Counted from the first letter of the stretch, positions 21,674-32,664 are shown. The stretch: DNA of 47,373 bases from Cytauxzoon felis (GCA_020283715.1 JAIQCW010000077.1:1-47373); one strand, 5' to 3'. Numbers and translations are program-made. The notes: a model not told the origin generated them from the sequence alone.

Positions 21674-24577
21674 ATGTCTACACTTATGGAAGACCTTCTA
21701 AGCAGCTCAGAAACTTCTTTAGGAAGTTCATTAGCTGAAGATGATACAAGCCATGAAAACTATTCATCCGGATATACCATCATCGGTTCTTCACTACTCT
21801 ACACTATACTCAGTAAGTCAATGTGTAATTATAACAACCGTATAATTCATCATTCACAACGAAAACACCACCTTATATACATCCTCTTCTATTCGTAGTT
21901 CCACCGTTCGTCTTGCAGACAGCTCTTCTTTTTACCTCCCCTCGGATTCCCGTAGATCATCCTCGGTATATCTCGGAAGAACAGACCTATGGTATAGTAG
22001 ATTGGACCTCAAGTGGAAGACCCGCAGCTGATCTCAGGGAAGCGAGGGATAACTAACTAAGAAGGCCACCACGGCGAGTGGAAAGGAAGGTGTAGTGGAA
22101 GAGAGTAGGATTGGACATCAGGTGGAATGTTATGTCAAATGAAGGCTGTATGACTATACATATAATATAATTACAGATTATTTGAATACATTTGGTAATT
22201 TGGCGATATATTTGGTATCATATTTGCATTTAATTGGTGATGATACTTTATTGAATTATTATAATGTATCTATGATATATTCGATTGCTGTATTATTACA
22301 AAGCCTTAGTGGTCTATTTAGTGCTAATTTAGAACAAGCATTAGGTACAAAAGGGGCATTAATATTTGGTTGTAGCCTTACATCATTATCACTCATACTC
22401 TCATCACTCAGTATCAATAATCTCTACCAATTCACATTCACCTATGCCGTAATCGGTGGAATCGCATCCGGTATGTCAATAACGAAATTTATCCTATAAT
22501 CACCATCCAATCGAGGTTAATCTTCTCCATTTCTATTCGTCTTGCAGACAACTCTTCCACCTGAGGTCTTTCCTGCCCTCAGCTCTTTTAATTATTCATC
22601 TCTAAAGAGTAGAGCCACTCCCAGAGATCGTGGTGAAATATCCGAGACGATCTATGGGAGTCGAGGGGAGGTAAATAGAGAAGCTGACGGCAGGAAAGAC
22701 CTCAAGTGGAGGGCCACCACGGCGAGTGGAAAGGAAGGTGGAGGTAATGATGTAACCTCGGGTGAAGTATACAACAGTTAATTAGGTCTTTTCGAGTATT
22801 ATTTTATTTTTATGTCATGCATTGTTTATTTTATAGGATTGGCAATGCCATTACCATTGGATTGTGTGATGAGATTGAATCCTAAGCATCGTGGTTATTC
22901 ATGTGGTTGTGTATATTTTTTGGGTGGTATGTGTAGTATAATATTGGGGCCGTTGCAATCGTTATTTATTAATGATGGATATAATGGCCTTAGAGACTTG
23001 AAATTAAGTGAGGGTATGTTTTTATTATCAATTTTCAAAATGAAAAACAATTTTATAATTATTTAATCATTTATCATCTGTTATACAGAAGAAAAATTAT
23101 ACTTCAATGATCCAATCATTCTCAAAAGATTACCACGACTTTTATGCATACAAGGAATACTCTATCTCATACTTCTTGTACGTCTACACATATAATGAAG
23201 TCTATTCACCTGAGGTCTTTCCTGCCGTCAGCTCTTTTAATTATCTCCCCTCGGATTCCCGTAGATCATCCTCGGTATATCTACCCGGAAGAACGGACAT
23301 GAACTTAGCCACGATCTCTGGGAGTGGCTATACCCTTCAGGGATAGGTAAATAGAAGAGGCACCACGCCTAGTGGCAACGTAAGGATAGACCTCAGGTGG
23401 AGCTGACGGCAGGACGAAATGAGTTGGATTGAACCTCGGTGAATGATAATATTTCGTATCTAATGAATTACATAGGTGATTTCATTGAGGATGGTAACAT
23501 TTGTTTCTAAGGACAGGGTGATTGACGATTATATTGATGATCAGGTGATAGAGTATGAGACATTTAGGACTAAGCGTAAGTGATTAAGATATTGATATAT
23601 GAATATATAAAGGTGTTGATAATAAATTATCTGATAATGAGGATAAGGGTAGTTATAGTGTATATGGACGTCATTATTATTATTTATGGTTTCTTATTTA
23701 TTTAAGTTGGCAATCAATTATATATTTACATTCTTATTGGAAAATTGTAGCATTAGTTAAAATTGATGCATCAGATGTTGCTATTACATTTATCGGCGCT
23801 ATTGCAAATTCAGCAAATATAGCAGGACGTATTATATGGGGAATACTTTTCGATTATCTAGGATGGAAAAAATCATGGAATACACTCGTATACGGTACAC
23901 TCATACTCACCATCGGTGCACATCTAGTACTCAAAAAAAATCTCATCATCTACGCAATGTGGTTTGTACATACATTCACTATTCATAATAATTTCAACCG
24001 AAGTCTAATCCACCTCTCCTCCACCTGATGTTACAACCTTGTCTTCCACTAGGCGTGGTGGCCTTCTTCTATTTATCTCCCCCTCCGCTTCCCTGAGATC
24101 AGCTGCGGGTTCCGCTTGAGGTCAAATCAGTACCTTTTCCACGATCTCTGGGAGTGGCTTTACTCTTTAGAGATAGGTAATTGGAAGAGGCCTCCACGGC
24201 GAGTGGAAAGACAAGGTTGTAACCTCAGATGAATGGGTGATCATAATATTTGTTATTATTTTTTTTGCACGTATTGATTAATAGGGTGACGGGTGTATAT
24301 TTTATTCATTCTGGTGTATTTTCGATTGGTCCGATGACTGCTCATCGTTTATTTGGATCTACGGTATGTTTGGGTGATGGATAATAATATATTGTTATAG
24401 AAATTTATAATGACTGTTGGTTTTTTGAATACAGCAAAGGCGGCCGCTGGTATAACAGCTATATTATATTCTGGTTTTAAAATGACAAATTGGGATGATC
24501 ATTTACCAATTACATTATCATTAATATGTTTATTAAGTCTTGTAATTATCAGATTATTTAATGAAACTTCACAATAA
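21674..24577 (+). CDS. Major facilitator superfamily transporter, 8 exons
   Basis: Exons inferred: 21674-21812, 22177-22470, 22837-23013, 23089-23177, 23476-23575, 23613-23961, 24285-24363 and 24440-24577 (1365 nt, 454 residues); all phases join. About 12 membrane segments. The first half contains LNYLNTFGNLAIYLVSYLH, SMIYSIAVLLQSLSGLF, VIGGIASGLAMPLPLDC and LNPKHRGYSCGCVYFLGG, which follow the MFS pattern R-x-x-P/xxRG of the oxalate/formate and monocarboxylate-type antiporters. The second half has a long charged loop, then IAGRIIWGILFDYLGWKKSW, the canonical motif A-like G[R/K]xxDxxGxK. Introns 1, 2, 4 and 6 each hold a mosaic element (298-366 nt); introns 3, 5 and 7 do not (75, 37 and 76 nt). 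The last acceptor (24438-24439) was chosen because it alone keeps the frame. The substrate is not inferable. Confidence 0.8.
21896..22130 (+). repeat. Intronic mosaic element (MFS intron 1)
   Basis: Inside intron 21813-22176. Units F, E variant, G, A', E', B', A'. No intact D unit. Short F and E arms in inverted arrangement. Confidence 0.8.
22503..22775 (+). repeat. Intronic mosaic element (MFS intron 2)
   Basis: Inside intron 22471-22836. Units A, F, A, C, D (sense), J, C', A', B', A'. Confidence 0.83.
23200..23445 (-). repeat. Intronic mosaic element (MFS intron 4), antisense D
   Basis: Inside intron 23178-23475. Units A, C, E variant, G, D reversed (CCCTTCAGGG), B', A', C', A'. Antisense to its host gene. 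Confidence 0.82.
24000..24235 (-). repeat. Intronic mosaic element (MFS intron 6), antisense D
   Basis: Inside intron 23962-24284. Units A, A, B, E, A, D reversed (CTCTTTAGAG), B', A'. Antisense to its host gene. Confidence 0.83.
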
Positions 24578-24768
24578 ATTATTTTTAATTTTGTTGCTTA
24601 TTTTTATTCTTTGGCTTGTAAAATTCCCTAAATAAACTTCTCGGACCCAATTTACTAAATATATGCCTCCTCGATGGACACGTTGGCAAATCACGCAAAT
24701 TTATATCAAAACTAGGTGATGATTTCTATAATATTTTTATCATGAAGTTGAAGGAAGGTAATGAAGCG

Positions 24769-25388
24769 AAGGAGCCTGCGACTGAGACGAACGAAGTATG
24801 AGTGAGGTGTTGTCCACACGACGTGTCTTCCACTCGAGGTCCAATAATTGTCTTCATTCCACTCGCCGTGGTGGCCTCTTCTATTTACTTCCCCCTCAAG
24901 TTCCCTGAGATCACTTTCGGGTATTCCACTTGAGGTTACATCATTATCTTCATTTTACCCTGAAATTTTCAAGGAATTTCATAATTTCTGGGGAAACTCA
25001 TGAAGATTGAGGAATGATTATTGGATGAAATAAACACCTCAATACCTCATTCAAGAGGACTTTGATGATTCTATTGAGTTTACCGGATTTCATTAGATTC
25101 TCGGTTATATTCATTGAGATTCATCCATTTATATGAAAACCACTGCCTTCGACATATCTCGTCGAAATTAGAAATATAACCTCGAGTGGAACCCGAGAAC
25201 GATCTCTGGGAGTTTGAGGGGGAAGTAAAAGGAAGAGCTGACGGCAGGATGACGAATGGTGGATTGGACCTCAGGTGGAGAGCTGTCTGCAAGACGAAGA
25301 CAAGGTTGTAACAGGTGGAGTAACACGTCGTGTGGACAACGTCTCAGTCATTACATTCCTTCGACAGTCGCAGGTTCCTTCGCTATAC
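24769..25388. repeat. Long inverted-repeat element around unit I (MITE-like)
   Basis: Outer arms of about 55 bp: 24769-24826 (GCGAAGGAGCCTGCGACTGA ... GTTGTCCACACGACGTGT) and 25335-25388, its approximate reverse complement, with an exact 18-bp match over GTTGTCCACACGACGTGT. Inside are A, B, E, A, unit I (24956-25172), A', E', C', A', F', A'. It lies between the convergent MFS and symporter genes. Confidence 0.75.
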
Positions 25389-25397
25389 TATTTTCAA

Positions 25398-27764
25398 TCA
25401 ACATACTAGGAATGGGTGTGTGGCGATGATGAGAATGAAAATGGCCCATATAAAGAGTGTGATAATTTTCGATTTATGATTGATATGATTGAGATTGACG
25501 ATATTATTGGTAGAGATCATTTCTTCGATGATATCTGCTAGTGATGAGGATAGGAAACAGATTGCGATCCATTTGATTGAGATTGACCAGAAGATTGTCA
25601 TTGTGATATTTGATACTGTAGACATTGGTGATAATCTAATGAATTCTTTTCTTAATAAATCTACATTACCGATGTACAGCCAATATACTAGTGATTTTTT
25701 ATCATTTCCTTTGAATGACAAGAGTGCTACGATACCAGCTACGATGATTGCTGTGATTCTCAATGACCACCAAATTACAAGTGGTATTTGTTCATCTATA
25801 ATTTCACATATAGATACTATAATATTAGTGATCCAAAATATAGAATTGAAGGTATATAATTGTTTTTTACCAACATGATTAATTTGTTCTCTAGTACCAT
25901 AGAGCCATCCAACAACTAAACATGTCATAAAGACCATAAAGACTCTACCAAGATCACCAACAGCAATTTCTAGAAACCATATTATATGTTTACCATTTCT
26001 ATTACATAATGGTATAGTTATAATCATTAAGAATATAGAGACGATTATACCAATAAATTTTCTATTTATATTTTTAAATATAGAAAATTTTTCAATAGAC
26101 ATTATAGCAACTTCAATTTGTATAGTTAAAGTAATAGATACTAATAGGAAACTACAACCAAATAATAATACACATAAGGTATGTTCCATATTTTTAGTAG
26201 TTTGAAAACCTAATGGTAGCAAGATGAAATTACAATCTTGTTCAATCATAGATAATATATAATTAGGTAATGTTTTTAATAGATTAGTATAAAATCCTAC
26301 AAGACCAGATGCAATAATAAATAATAACATAGTAATATAACCAGAACATATACCAACACCAACAGCTTCTGAAGATAAATCATAACCTATTCTAGATTTA
26401 GATGATAATGTAGAATATATACCATTACCAATTATATATTCATATATACAACATCTAATAGAATGTGTCCATATACGACTATTTGTATATAAATATTTAA
26501 ATTCCCAATTTTTAAAACTATTCCATAAATAATTTAATGCACCATCTAATATCATTGTACAATATACTTGCATATGATAGAGGAAGAAGACTAATATGAG
26601 TAATATAAATGTACAGAAGGTAAAATTAGTAAATCCTATATAAGATAATATAGATACAAATATATATATACATATTATAGATATTACAAGTTCATAATTT
26701 AATTTATCCATTGGTATATTAATATTATCAAATTTATTTTGATATATTAAATATGCTTTACCTAATTCATTTGCAATACATTTATTATCTACTATACTAC
26801 ATAATGGTGATAATTTATTACATTCATCTAAATTTATAATAGATATACATTTATTTATATCATCTTGTGTTAATTTCCATGGTATTTTTTTATTAAATAC
26901 ATCTATAAAATATAACATATATTCAGCTGATATTCTACTACATGCTACACAACCAGATATAATACATAATAATACCATTGTAGTACCTATACCACCACTA
27001 CCATATACTAATTTATCATATATATTTGTTTGTGATATACGATATAATTGTCCTAATAATAATTCTAAACATATTACTGGTTGTACTATAAATATATATG
27101 ATAAAAAATATGTTAATAAAAATATCATACCATCCCATGTAGTATTCAATTTAAATATTGTCTCTAAACTACCTACACTTAATGCTATTGTTAAACATAA
27201 TATAAATAATGATGCATTATTTGACCAATAACCAATCAATTTCTGATATTCTAACCATGATATCATTGATAAATTCACATTCTTAAATATACTAGGATAT
27301 TCAAATACATCTGATAATTTTGCAACCTCACCTGGTGACATACCATTCAATACTAATTCTTCTATAATACCATTACATTTCTTACCAACCTCTATCATTA
27401 CATTATTATCATCACGTGTATTATTAATAGATTCTAATCTTAAATCTAATCCACCATCATATATATTCTCTACAGATGATGGTATATAATCAGCAAAATT
27501 CGCCTCATTACAATCCTTACGTAATACAACTATATTAGCATCATTCTGTATACCATCACGCTCCAAATTACGATCTATCCTATCATCCTGATACATCAAT
27601 AAACGCCTATAATTAGCAGATTTAGAATACTTTAATGACTCTTCTATCATGTAATTCTTAAATAAATACTTTTCATATATCTGCCTATTACGAACATCAT
27701 CCACCAACATCTCATTCTCATACATTATCGATGAATTCATACCCACACCCACAGATGAATCCAT
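25398..27764 (-). CDS. Sodium:neurotransmitter symporter family (SLC6/SNF) transporter
   Basis: This 788-residue polytopic membrane protein has a ~190-residue acidic cytosolic N-terminus. The first membrane pair (SLFILCLTIALSVGSLETIF; LLTYFLSYIFIVQPVICLELLLGQL) follows the SNF pattern: an unwound first helix, then a helix ending in xPxxxLExxLGQ. About ten further hydrophobic segments follow, with a Cys-containing extracellular loop (ISIINLDECNKLSPLCSIVDN) between helices 3 and 4. The N-W-R-F-P signature of metazoan SLC6 is not conserved (NTTW instead), as expected for a divergent apicomplexan member. It probably transports an amino acid or similar solute, coupled to Na+ or H+. Single exon and free of mosaic elements. 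It converges with the MFS gene. Confidence 0.78.
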   Translation of the reverse strand: MDSSVGVGMNSSIMYENEMLVDDVRNRQIYEKYLFKNYMIEESLKYSKSANYRRLLMYQDDRIDRNLERDGIQNDANIVVLRKDCNEANFADYIPSSVENIYDGGLDLRLESINNTRDDNNVMIEVGKKCNGIIEELVLNGMSPGEVAKLSDVFEYPSIFKNVNLSMISWLEYQKLIGYWSNNASLFILCLTIALSVGSLETIFKLNTTWDGMIFLLTYFLSYIFIVQPVICLELLLGQLYRISQTNIYDKLVYGSGGIGTTMVLLCIISGCVACSRISAEYMLYFIDVFNKKIPWKLTQDDINKCISIINLDECNKLSPLCSIVDNKCIANELGKAYLIYQNKFDNINIPMDKLNYELVISIICIYIFVSILSYIGFTNFTFCTFILLILVFFLYHMQVYCTMILDGALNYLWNSFKNWEFKYLYTNSRIWTHSIRCCIYEYIIGNGIYSTLSSKSRIGYDLSSEAVGVGICSGYITMLLFIIASGLVGFYTNLLKTLPNYILSMIEQDCNFILLPLGFQTTKNMEHTLCVLLFGCSFLLVSITLTIQIEVAIMSIEKFSIFKNINRKFIGIIVSIFLMIITIPLCNRNGKHIIWFLEIAVGDLGRVFMVFMTCLVVGWLYGTREQINHVGKKQLYTFNSIFWITNIIVSICEIIDEQIPLVIWWSLRITAIIVAGIVALLSFKGNDKKSLVYWLYIGNVDLLRKEFIRLSPMSTVSNITMTIFWSISIKWIAICFLSSSLADIIEEMISTNNIVNLNHINHKSKIITLFIWAIFILIIATHPFLVC

Positions 27765-27779
27765 AACCTTTTATTAATT

Positions 27780-28065
27780 AATGAAGGAAGTTCCAAATGA
27801 AATGAGGGTGATAGCACTGAATAAAGTGAAGTCAATGGAGTACAACGAAGTTGAAAAAAGTGTATTGAACGAAGTGAAGGAGGTAACTTCACCGAACGAA
27901 GTGAGGGGAAATTTTTGAACGCAGTGAAGTGAAATGAAAGAGTACTGAGAGTAGTGAAGTACAGTGACTATCTTCAATGGATGAAATGATAAGCTTCAAT
28001 GAAATGATAAACTTCAATGGAATGAAATGATAAGCTTCAATGAAATGATAACCTCAGGTGGAGGA
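27780..28065. repeat. Degenerate tandem GAAGTGAA / AATGATAAGCTTC repeats
   Basis: A run of imperfect GAAGT(G)AA words, then four copies of a ~20-bp AATGAAATGATAAGCTTC-type unit (27975-28050), ending in a single A' unit (ACCTCAGGTGG). It lies just upstream of the symporter start. Confidence 0.6.
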
Positions 28066-28872
28066 GGTGATGGACATACTAAAGTGATTATCTTCAATCC
28101 ATCAACCTTTGATTGAATGTCTAATATTATACACGCATACACATCAATTAATTATCAACATCAATTATATATTACATCAATTAAATATCAAAACAATTAA
28201 ATATTATACATTAAAAATCAAATTTAATAACCAATTACATTTAAATTAACAATTCTACATCCATACATCCACCCAAGATAATATCAATCCTATATACACA
28301 ATTTCAAAAGTTATACAGTAATATAGCCAATAATTCGATTTCACACATAATAATGAAAACATATACAATAATTATAAACACAGATACACTATAAAATTTT
28401 AAATATCATAATATAGCTATTTATGCAGTTAAAAAATTATTTTAAAGCGCTAAGAAGTAGAATATAGCTAGATTTTAATGCTTTATAAAAATTACAACGC
28501 TAAATATAAATAAATACTGAATAAAGATGCCCTGGAACCGACATTTGGATGTGATGATGTAGTTGGGAGTAAGGAACATGAAAAATTTTTTAAAATTAAA
28601 GAAATGTAAATAATGAATTTACAAGTGAGTTTAAAATGAAATTAAATGTCGGAAATTTTTTAATAATTCAGAATTAACAGATTAATATGATCAAATGATA
28701 ATCCCCATGACAATAATATCCGTCTATAAGCACATTCAAATATTGAAAGGTCACTCGTAAAAAAAATAATAATCAATACAGTCTTAAAGTGTTTACAATT
28801 AAATTTCTATGACAATTTAATATTTATTTACCATAATTAATGAAGAATATGTTTTTTTTATAAATTATAATC
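28066..28872. other. Intergenic, no gene seen
   Basis: AT-rich DNA upstream of SEC61G. No ORF with protein-like composition, no tRNA-like cloverleaf and no mosaic unit. Confidence 0.4.
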
Positions 28873-29121
28873 ATGAAGTTTCAAGTACCCAAAGTTTTCA
28901 TGGACCCATCCAATCCAGCCGGATATACAGTACGTGTAATACTCGATTTTGTAAATGGTAGCACTCGTCTAATACGCAAATGTACAAAACCCGATCGTAA
29001 AGAATACCTACGCATCCTCAACGCTTGCGCTGTCGGCTTCTTCATCATGGGATTCATTGGATACTTTGTCAAACTACTCTTTATACCAGTCAATAATATA
29101 CTAGTCGGTACACCCTCATAA
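28873..29121 (+). CDS. SEC61G: Sec61 gamma subunit of the ER translocon
   Basis: An 82-residue single-exon gene. The SecE/Sec61 gamma family clamps the Sec61 alpha channel in the ER membrane. Features: an amphipathic N-terminal helix with conserved spacing ([20 protein letters not shown]), the family motif CTKPDRKEY, and one transmembrane helix ([20 protein letters not shown]) followed by the tail IPVNNILVG. Length is normal (about 70-80). The residues before VRVILDF are a slightly longer N-terminus than in animals. The start is preceded by AT-rich sequence. No intron or element. Confidence 0.95.
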   Translation: MKFQVPKVFMDPSNPAGYTVRVILDFVNGSTRLIRKCTKPDRKEYLRILNACAVGFFIMGFIGYFVKLLFIPVNNILVGTPS

Positions 29122-29761
29122 TATCTTCTCTCATTCATTACATACTAATCATCAATCAGTTCATTTACCAATGACAAATAAGTCTAGGCCATATTCTTCA
29201 CCTACTCTTACAATTCCCTCAACTTCTCTTCCTCTTGCAGCTCCACTTGAGGTCAATCCTGCCGTCAGCTCTTCTAATTATCTCCCCGTAAACGGTTAGC
29301 CACTCCCAGAGATCGTGGCTGAAGTGTAGCGATTGGACCTCAAGTGGAAAACCCGTAGCTGATCTCAGGGAAGCGGAGGGGGAAGTAATTAGAAGAGCTG
29401 ACGGCAGGACGAAGAGAAGTGTATGAATCTACAGCGGTGATAAAGACAAGGAAATGTAGAACACTGTAGTATAGTCTTCAGTGTACAGTTTAAATAGCCG
29501 TATTTTTTTGAAGAATTCCTTTGTAAAATGGAAACTTTATAGTACACATAATATGTATGGTATGATTTCATATGATATTCGTTAGCTTGTAGTAATGTGT
29601 TGATATGTTGAATACATATGCCATCGAGTGTAGGTCTAAGATACCCTTGTAGTCGACCCCCCATATGTAGAATGTATTATGGATTCTATGTAATAATAAT
29701 ACTTCTATTATATATCGAGAGTATATATTGTTTTAATTATTTGTATTAATTTATTATTGAA
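29122..29761. other. Intergenic with one mosaic element
   Basis: Holds the element at 29236-29420; the remainder shows no supported gene. Confidence 0.4.
29236..29420 (+). repeat. Intergenic mosaic element, compact
   Basis: Units F-like, A, C, D (CCGTAAACGG), A', E', C'. A clean short inverted arrangement: C at the left and C' at the right. Confidence 0.8.
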
Positions 29762-30478
29762 ATGGCCAAGCGTACCAAAAAGGTAATTTTTAAGTTTATA
29801 ATTTCATCATATACTTCAGGTCGGAGTAGCAGGTAAATATGGTACCAGATACGGTGCCTCATTAAGAAAACAAGCAAAAAAAATCGAATTACTACAACAT
29901 GCCTCATATAACTGCCCATTCTGTGGAAAGGTAAGCACATCTCTCATCAGTGATCCATCGTTTCCCTCCACATTTCTACTAATTCCATTCAACCGAGGTT
30001 ACCTCCACCTCTCTTCGTCTTGCAGACAGCTTCTCTATTTACTTCCCCCTCCGCTTCCCTGAGATCAGCTACGGGTTCCACTTGAGGTCCTGTATTAACT
30101 CCACTCGCATCACTACCACTACCTTCACCACGATCTCCGGGAGTGGCTATACTCTTTAGAGATAGGTAATTAGAGGAGGCTCCACGCCTAGTGGAAGGAG
30201 AGTTGGTTGTAACCTCCAGTGGAAAAGATGTACCTCAGTTTAATGTCGAATATAGTAGAGATTGTGGTGTTTGTGATCTATTATCTTTAAAATTTTGTTC
30301 ATTTATGTTTTATATTTTATTATAGGATACAACTAGGCGTAAGGCTGTTGGAATATGGCAGTGTAAATGTTGTAGGAGGAAGATAGCTGGTGGAGCATGG
30401 TCATTGGTGACATCATCAGCTTCATCAATAAAGGCCACTATAGATAGATTGAATAAACAAAATTTAGAAACAAATTAA
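29762..30478 (+). CDS. RPL37A: 60S ribosomal protein eL43 (L37a)
   Basis: Three exons, 29762-29782, 29820-29930 and 30326-30478, give 94 residues, the normal length. Intron 1 is only 37 nt (GTAATT...TTCAG); intron 2 is 395 nt and contains a mosaic element. The protein shows [21 protein letters not shown], the zinc-binding C-x2-C pairs CPFCGK and CKCC, and AVGIWQCK. eL43 is a zinc-ribbon protein of the large subunit near the exit site. All phases are 0. Because the family is so conserved, this gene is the best proof that the element-bearing intron is spliced out exactly at GTAAGC and TTATAG. Confidence 0.96.
29990..30240 (-). repeat. Intronic mosaic element (eL43 intron 2), antisense D
   Basis: Between donor 29931 and acceptor AG 30324-30325. 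Units A, F, E, A, D reversed, B variant, A'. Antisense to its host gene. Confidence 0.85.
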
Positions 30479-30539
30479 TTTTATTTTACTATTATTATAT
30501 GTTCTGACTGCTTTAAGTGTTGTTATTGTCTTTATAAAT

Positions 30540-31546
30540 TTAAAATAAACGCGATTTATAATTTGGATGAACGTAGCCCATGAGTGCTACCTGATTTATA
30601 AATGTCTGCATTGTATCATCAAGATTCTTATCAATAAATATAGATAAACATTTTACATGTGTAAATCTAGTCCCCTTCAATTTCACCGTACACTCATCAT
30701 CCAACATCTCCACACTCTGATCCGCACATATCGTATCCGATTCAGAAAAATCAAACTCTGGACGATTACAATATATCTGTAAAATTATTATCATTATTAA
30801 ATTACAAAAATTATCATCAATAATACTCCACACGATGTCCATCCTGCCGTCAGCTTCTCCACTTGAGGTTACAGTCTGACTCTCCTTTCCACTAGGCGTG
30901 GTGCCTTCTTTATTTACCTCCCCCTCCGCTTCCCGTAGATCAGCTACGGGTATTCCACTTGAGGTTACATCCTTAACTCTACATTCATCTCCACCTTCAC
31001 TTCCGCCACGATCTCCGGGAGTGGCATTACCGTTTACGGGGAGTGAATTGGAAGAGCTGACGGCAGGACTAACCTCAGGTGGAACGCCTCCACGGCGAGT
31101 GGAACACTGGTTGTAGCTTCAGATGGAGATAATTTCGGGTAGAGTGTGTGTAGAAGGTATTTGATATATATATAGTGTTGATGATATAAACGTACATGTA
31201 TAGATTTTGGTTGAGAAGTATTGATATTATTATCTTTTGGTTTATTATTTGCTCTAATATGTATAGAGTGTAGTAATACAGGGTCTCTGAAGAAAATTTT
31301 GAAAATGAGTTGTTCATCTACATCTGAGACTACGATAGTATTGGATGATTTGGTTGAGAAGAGTAGATCTCTAATATGATTAAAATCATCAGATAAATTA
31401 AGTCCGATTGTAGTAGTTAGATCTATACATCTTTCTTCTAATGCTAGATTACGTATTTCATTATATTCTAATTTATATTTATTACAATTATCAGATTGTA
31501 TAATACGGTGTTGTAATAATTCAGCACAATATAAATCACCATTCAT
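30540..31546 (-). CDS. PITH-domain protein, 2 exons
   Basis: Exon 1 is 31546-31196 and exon 2 is 30776-30540 (195 residues). The PITH domain is a beta-sandwich found C-terminal to thioredoxin in TXNL1 and as stand-alone proteins linked to the proteasome. Seen: DVDEQLIFKIFFRDPVLLHS (family DCDEQLL...PVKLHS), then across the splice PKSIH-IYCNRPEFDF (family APKTVKLFINQP.LDF), then KGTRFTHVKCLSIFIDKN and TFINQVALMGY (family RFVKFQNVNSLTIFI...I..I.L.G). Donor GTACGT and acceptor TTTACAG fit phase 0. The intron (419 nt) carries a mosaic element in sense orientation. The stop lies 61 bp from the eL43 stop (convergent). Confidence 0.85.
30835..31140 (-). repeat. Intronic mosaic element (PITH gene)
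   Basis: Read on the minus strand: A, B, A, C, D (CCGTAAACGG), A', E', B variant, A', C'. It includes the perfect 7-bp hairpin CCCGTAG-ATCAG-CTACGGG. Confidence 0.85.
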
Positions 31547-32095
31547 TATATTAAATAATTTAATTAAAATATAAATTCACACAAATAATTTCATTAATTA
31601 TATTAATTAACATTATATAATTATATCTCCAATGTGCATAAATATCAATTATATATAGTTATAATATATATATAACAACTTAATGCTTTTATTTGCTAAT
31701 TAATATTTATATATAAAAATTATATATTTATTAATTTTATATATTATATTTACATATTTCTTATATAAGATCTATTATATATTATATATTCATATATATA
31801 TTTGTACATTTATGTACATACATATACACATTTAATATAATTCATTATATCTATAAGAATCCTCAATTATATATTATTATTATAATATTATATTATTATT
31901 TAATCATATATTAATATACACATTCAATATATTAACTACACATCTTATAATTATATCATCTAATATAAATATAATATACTATTGTCCTTCCTAATATACT
32001 TATACCATATATATCATCATCAATACTTTAATATATATATTAAATCATATCAAATTTCAATCTATTACATAATCAATTAAAACCTATTAATACAC
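31547..32095. other. Very AT-rich intergenic tract
   Basis: Nearly pure A/T with many TATATA runs and no ORF. Upstream region of the PITH gene. Confidence 0.4.
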
Positions 32096-32097
32096 AC

Positions 32098-32540
32098 GAG
32101 GTCCAGTACTATTCTCTTTCCCATTGCATGGAGCCTTCTCCACTTGAGGTTACAACACTAACATCTAGTACAACCTTTCGTTGTCTTGCAGACAGCTCTT
32201 CCAATTACCTATCTCTAAAGAGTAAAGCCACTCCCGGAGATCGTGGCGAAGTATCCGAGACGATCCATGGGAGTCGAGGTGAGGTAAATAGAGAGGCCAC
32301 CACGGCGAGTGGAATGAAGAGTAGTACTGGACCTCAAGTGGAACCCGCAGCTGATCTCAGGGAAGCGAAGGGGGAGGTAAATGGAAGGGGCTCCACGCCT
32401 AGTGGGAATACAAGGTGTACTATAACCTCAGGTAGATAGTATAAGAGATGTGTGGACTTCAAGTGTAATACCCGTAGCTGATCTCAGGGAAGCGGAGGGT
32501 GAGGTAAATAGAGAAGCTGACGGCAGGACGACCTCGAGTG
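32098..32540 (+). repeat. Intergenic mosaic element, large
   Basis: Units A, B variant (CCATTGCATGG), A, F, D, J, B', A', E', B variant, A', A', E', C', A'. Stop-free for 103 codons although intergenic, so stop-freedom partly reflects unit design. Confidence 0.82.
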
Positions 32541-32542
32541 GA

Positions 32543-32613
32543 GCGAGGAAAATATATCATGTGGAATTTTCCTCGCAAAAAATTTTCTCCGCCTTTGGCG
32601 GAGGTTTTTTTTT
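32543..32613 (+). terminator. Two consecutive hairpins followed by T9
   Basis: Hairpin 1: GCGAGGAAAAT (32543-32553) pairs exactly with ATTTTCCTCGC (32566-32576). Hairpin 2: CTCCGCC-TTT-GGCGGAG (32587-32603), then nine T (32605-32613). It resembles a Pol III stop or an intrinsic terminator; role unproven. Confidence 0.35.
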
Positions 32614-32664
32614 CTCCCTTCAGCTCCCATAGATCGCTTACGGGTATATGTTATTATGTTAATG

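Noticed and set aside
28066..28872. tRNA, snRNA or snoRNA gene in the long spacer
   Set aside because: No cloverleaf, T-loop GGTTCGAATCC-type motif or recognisable U-snRNA sequence could be found by eye.
31547..32095. Centromere-like AT block
   Set aside because: Only about 550 bp and without tandem periodicity; ordinary AT-rich intergenic DNA explains it.
32098..32540. 103-codon ORF over the intergenic block as a gene
   Set aside because: It is composed only of mosaic units, with no host-type sequence at either end.
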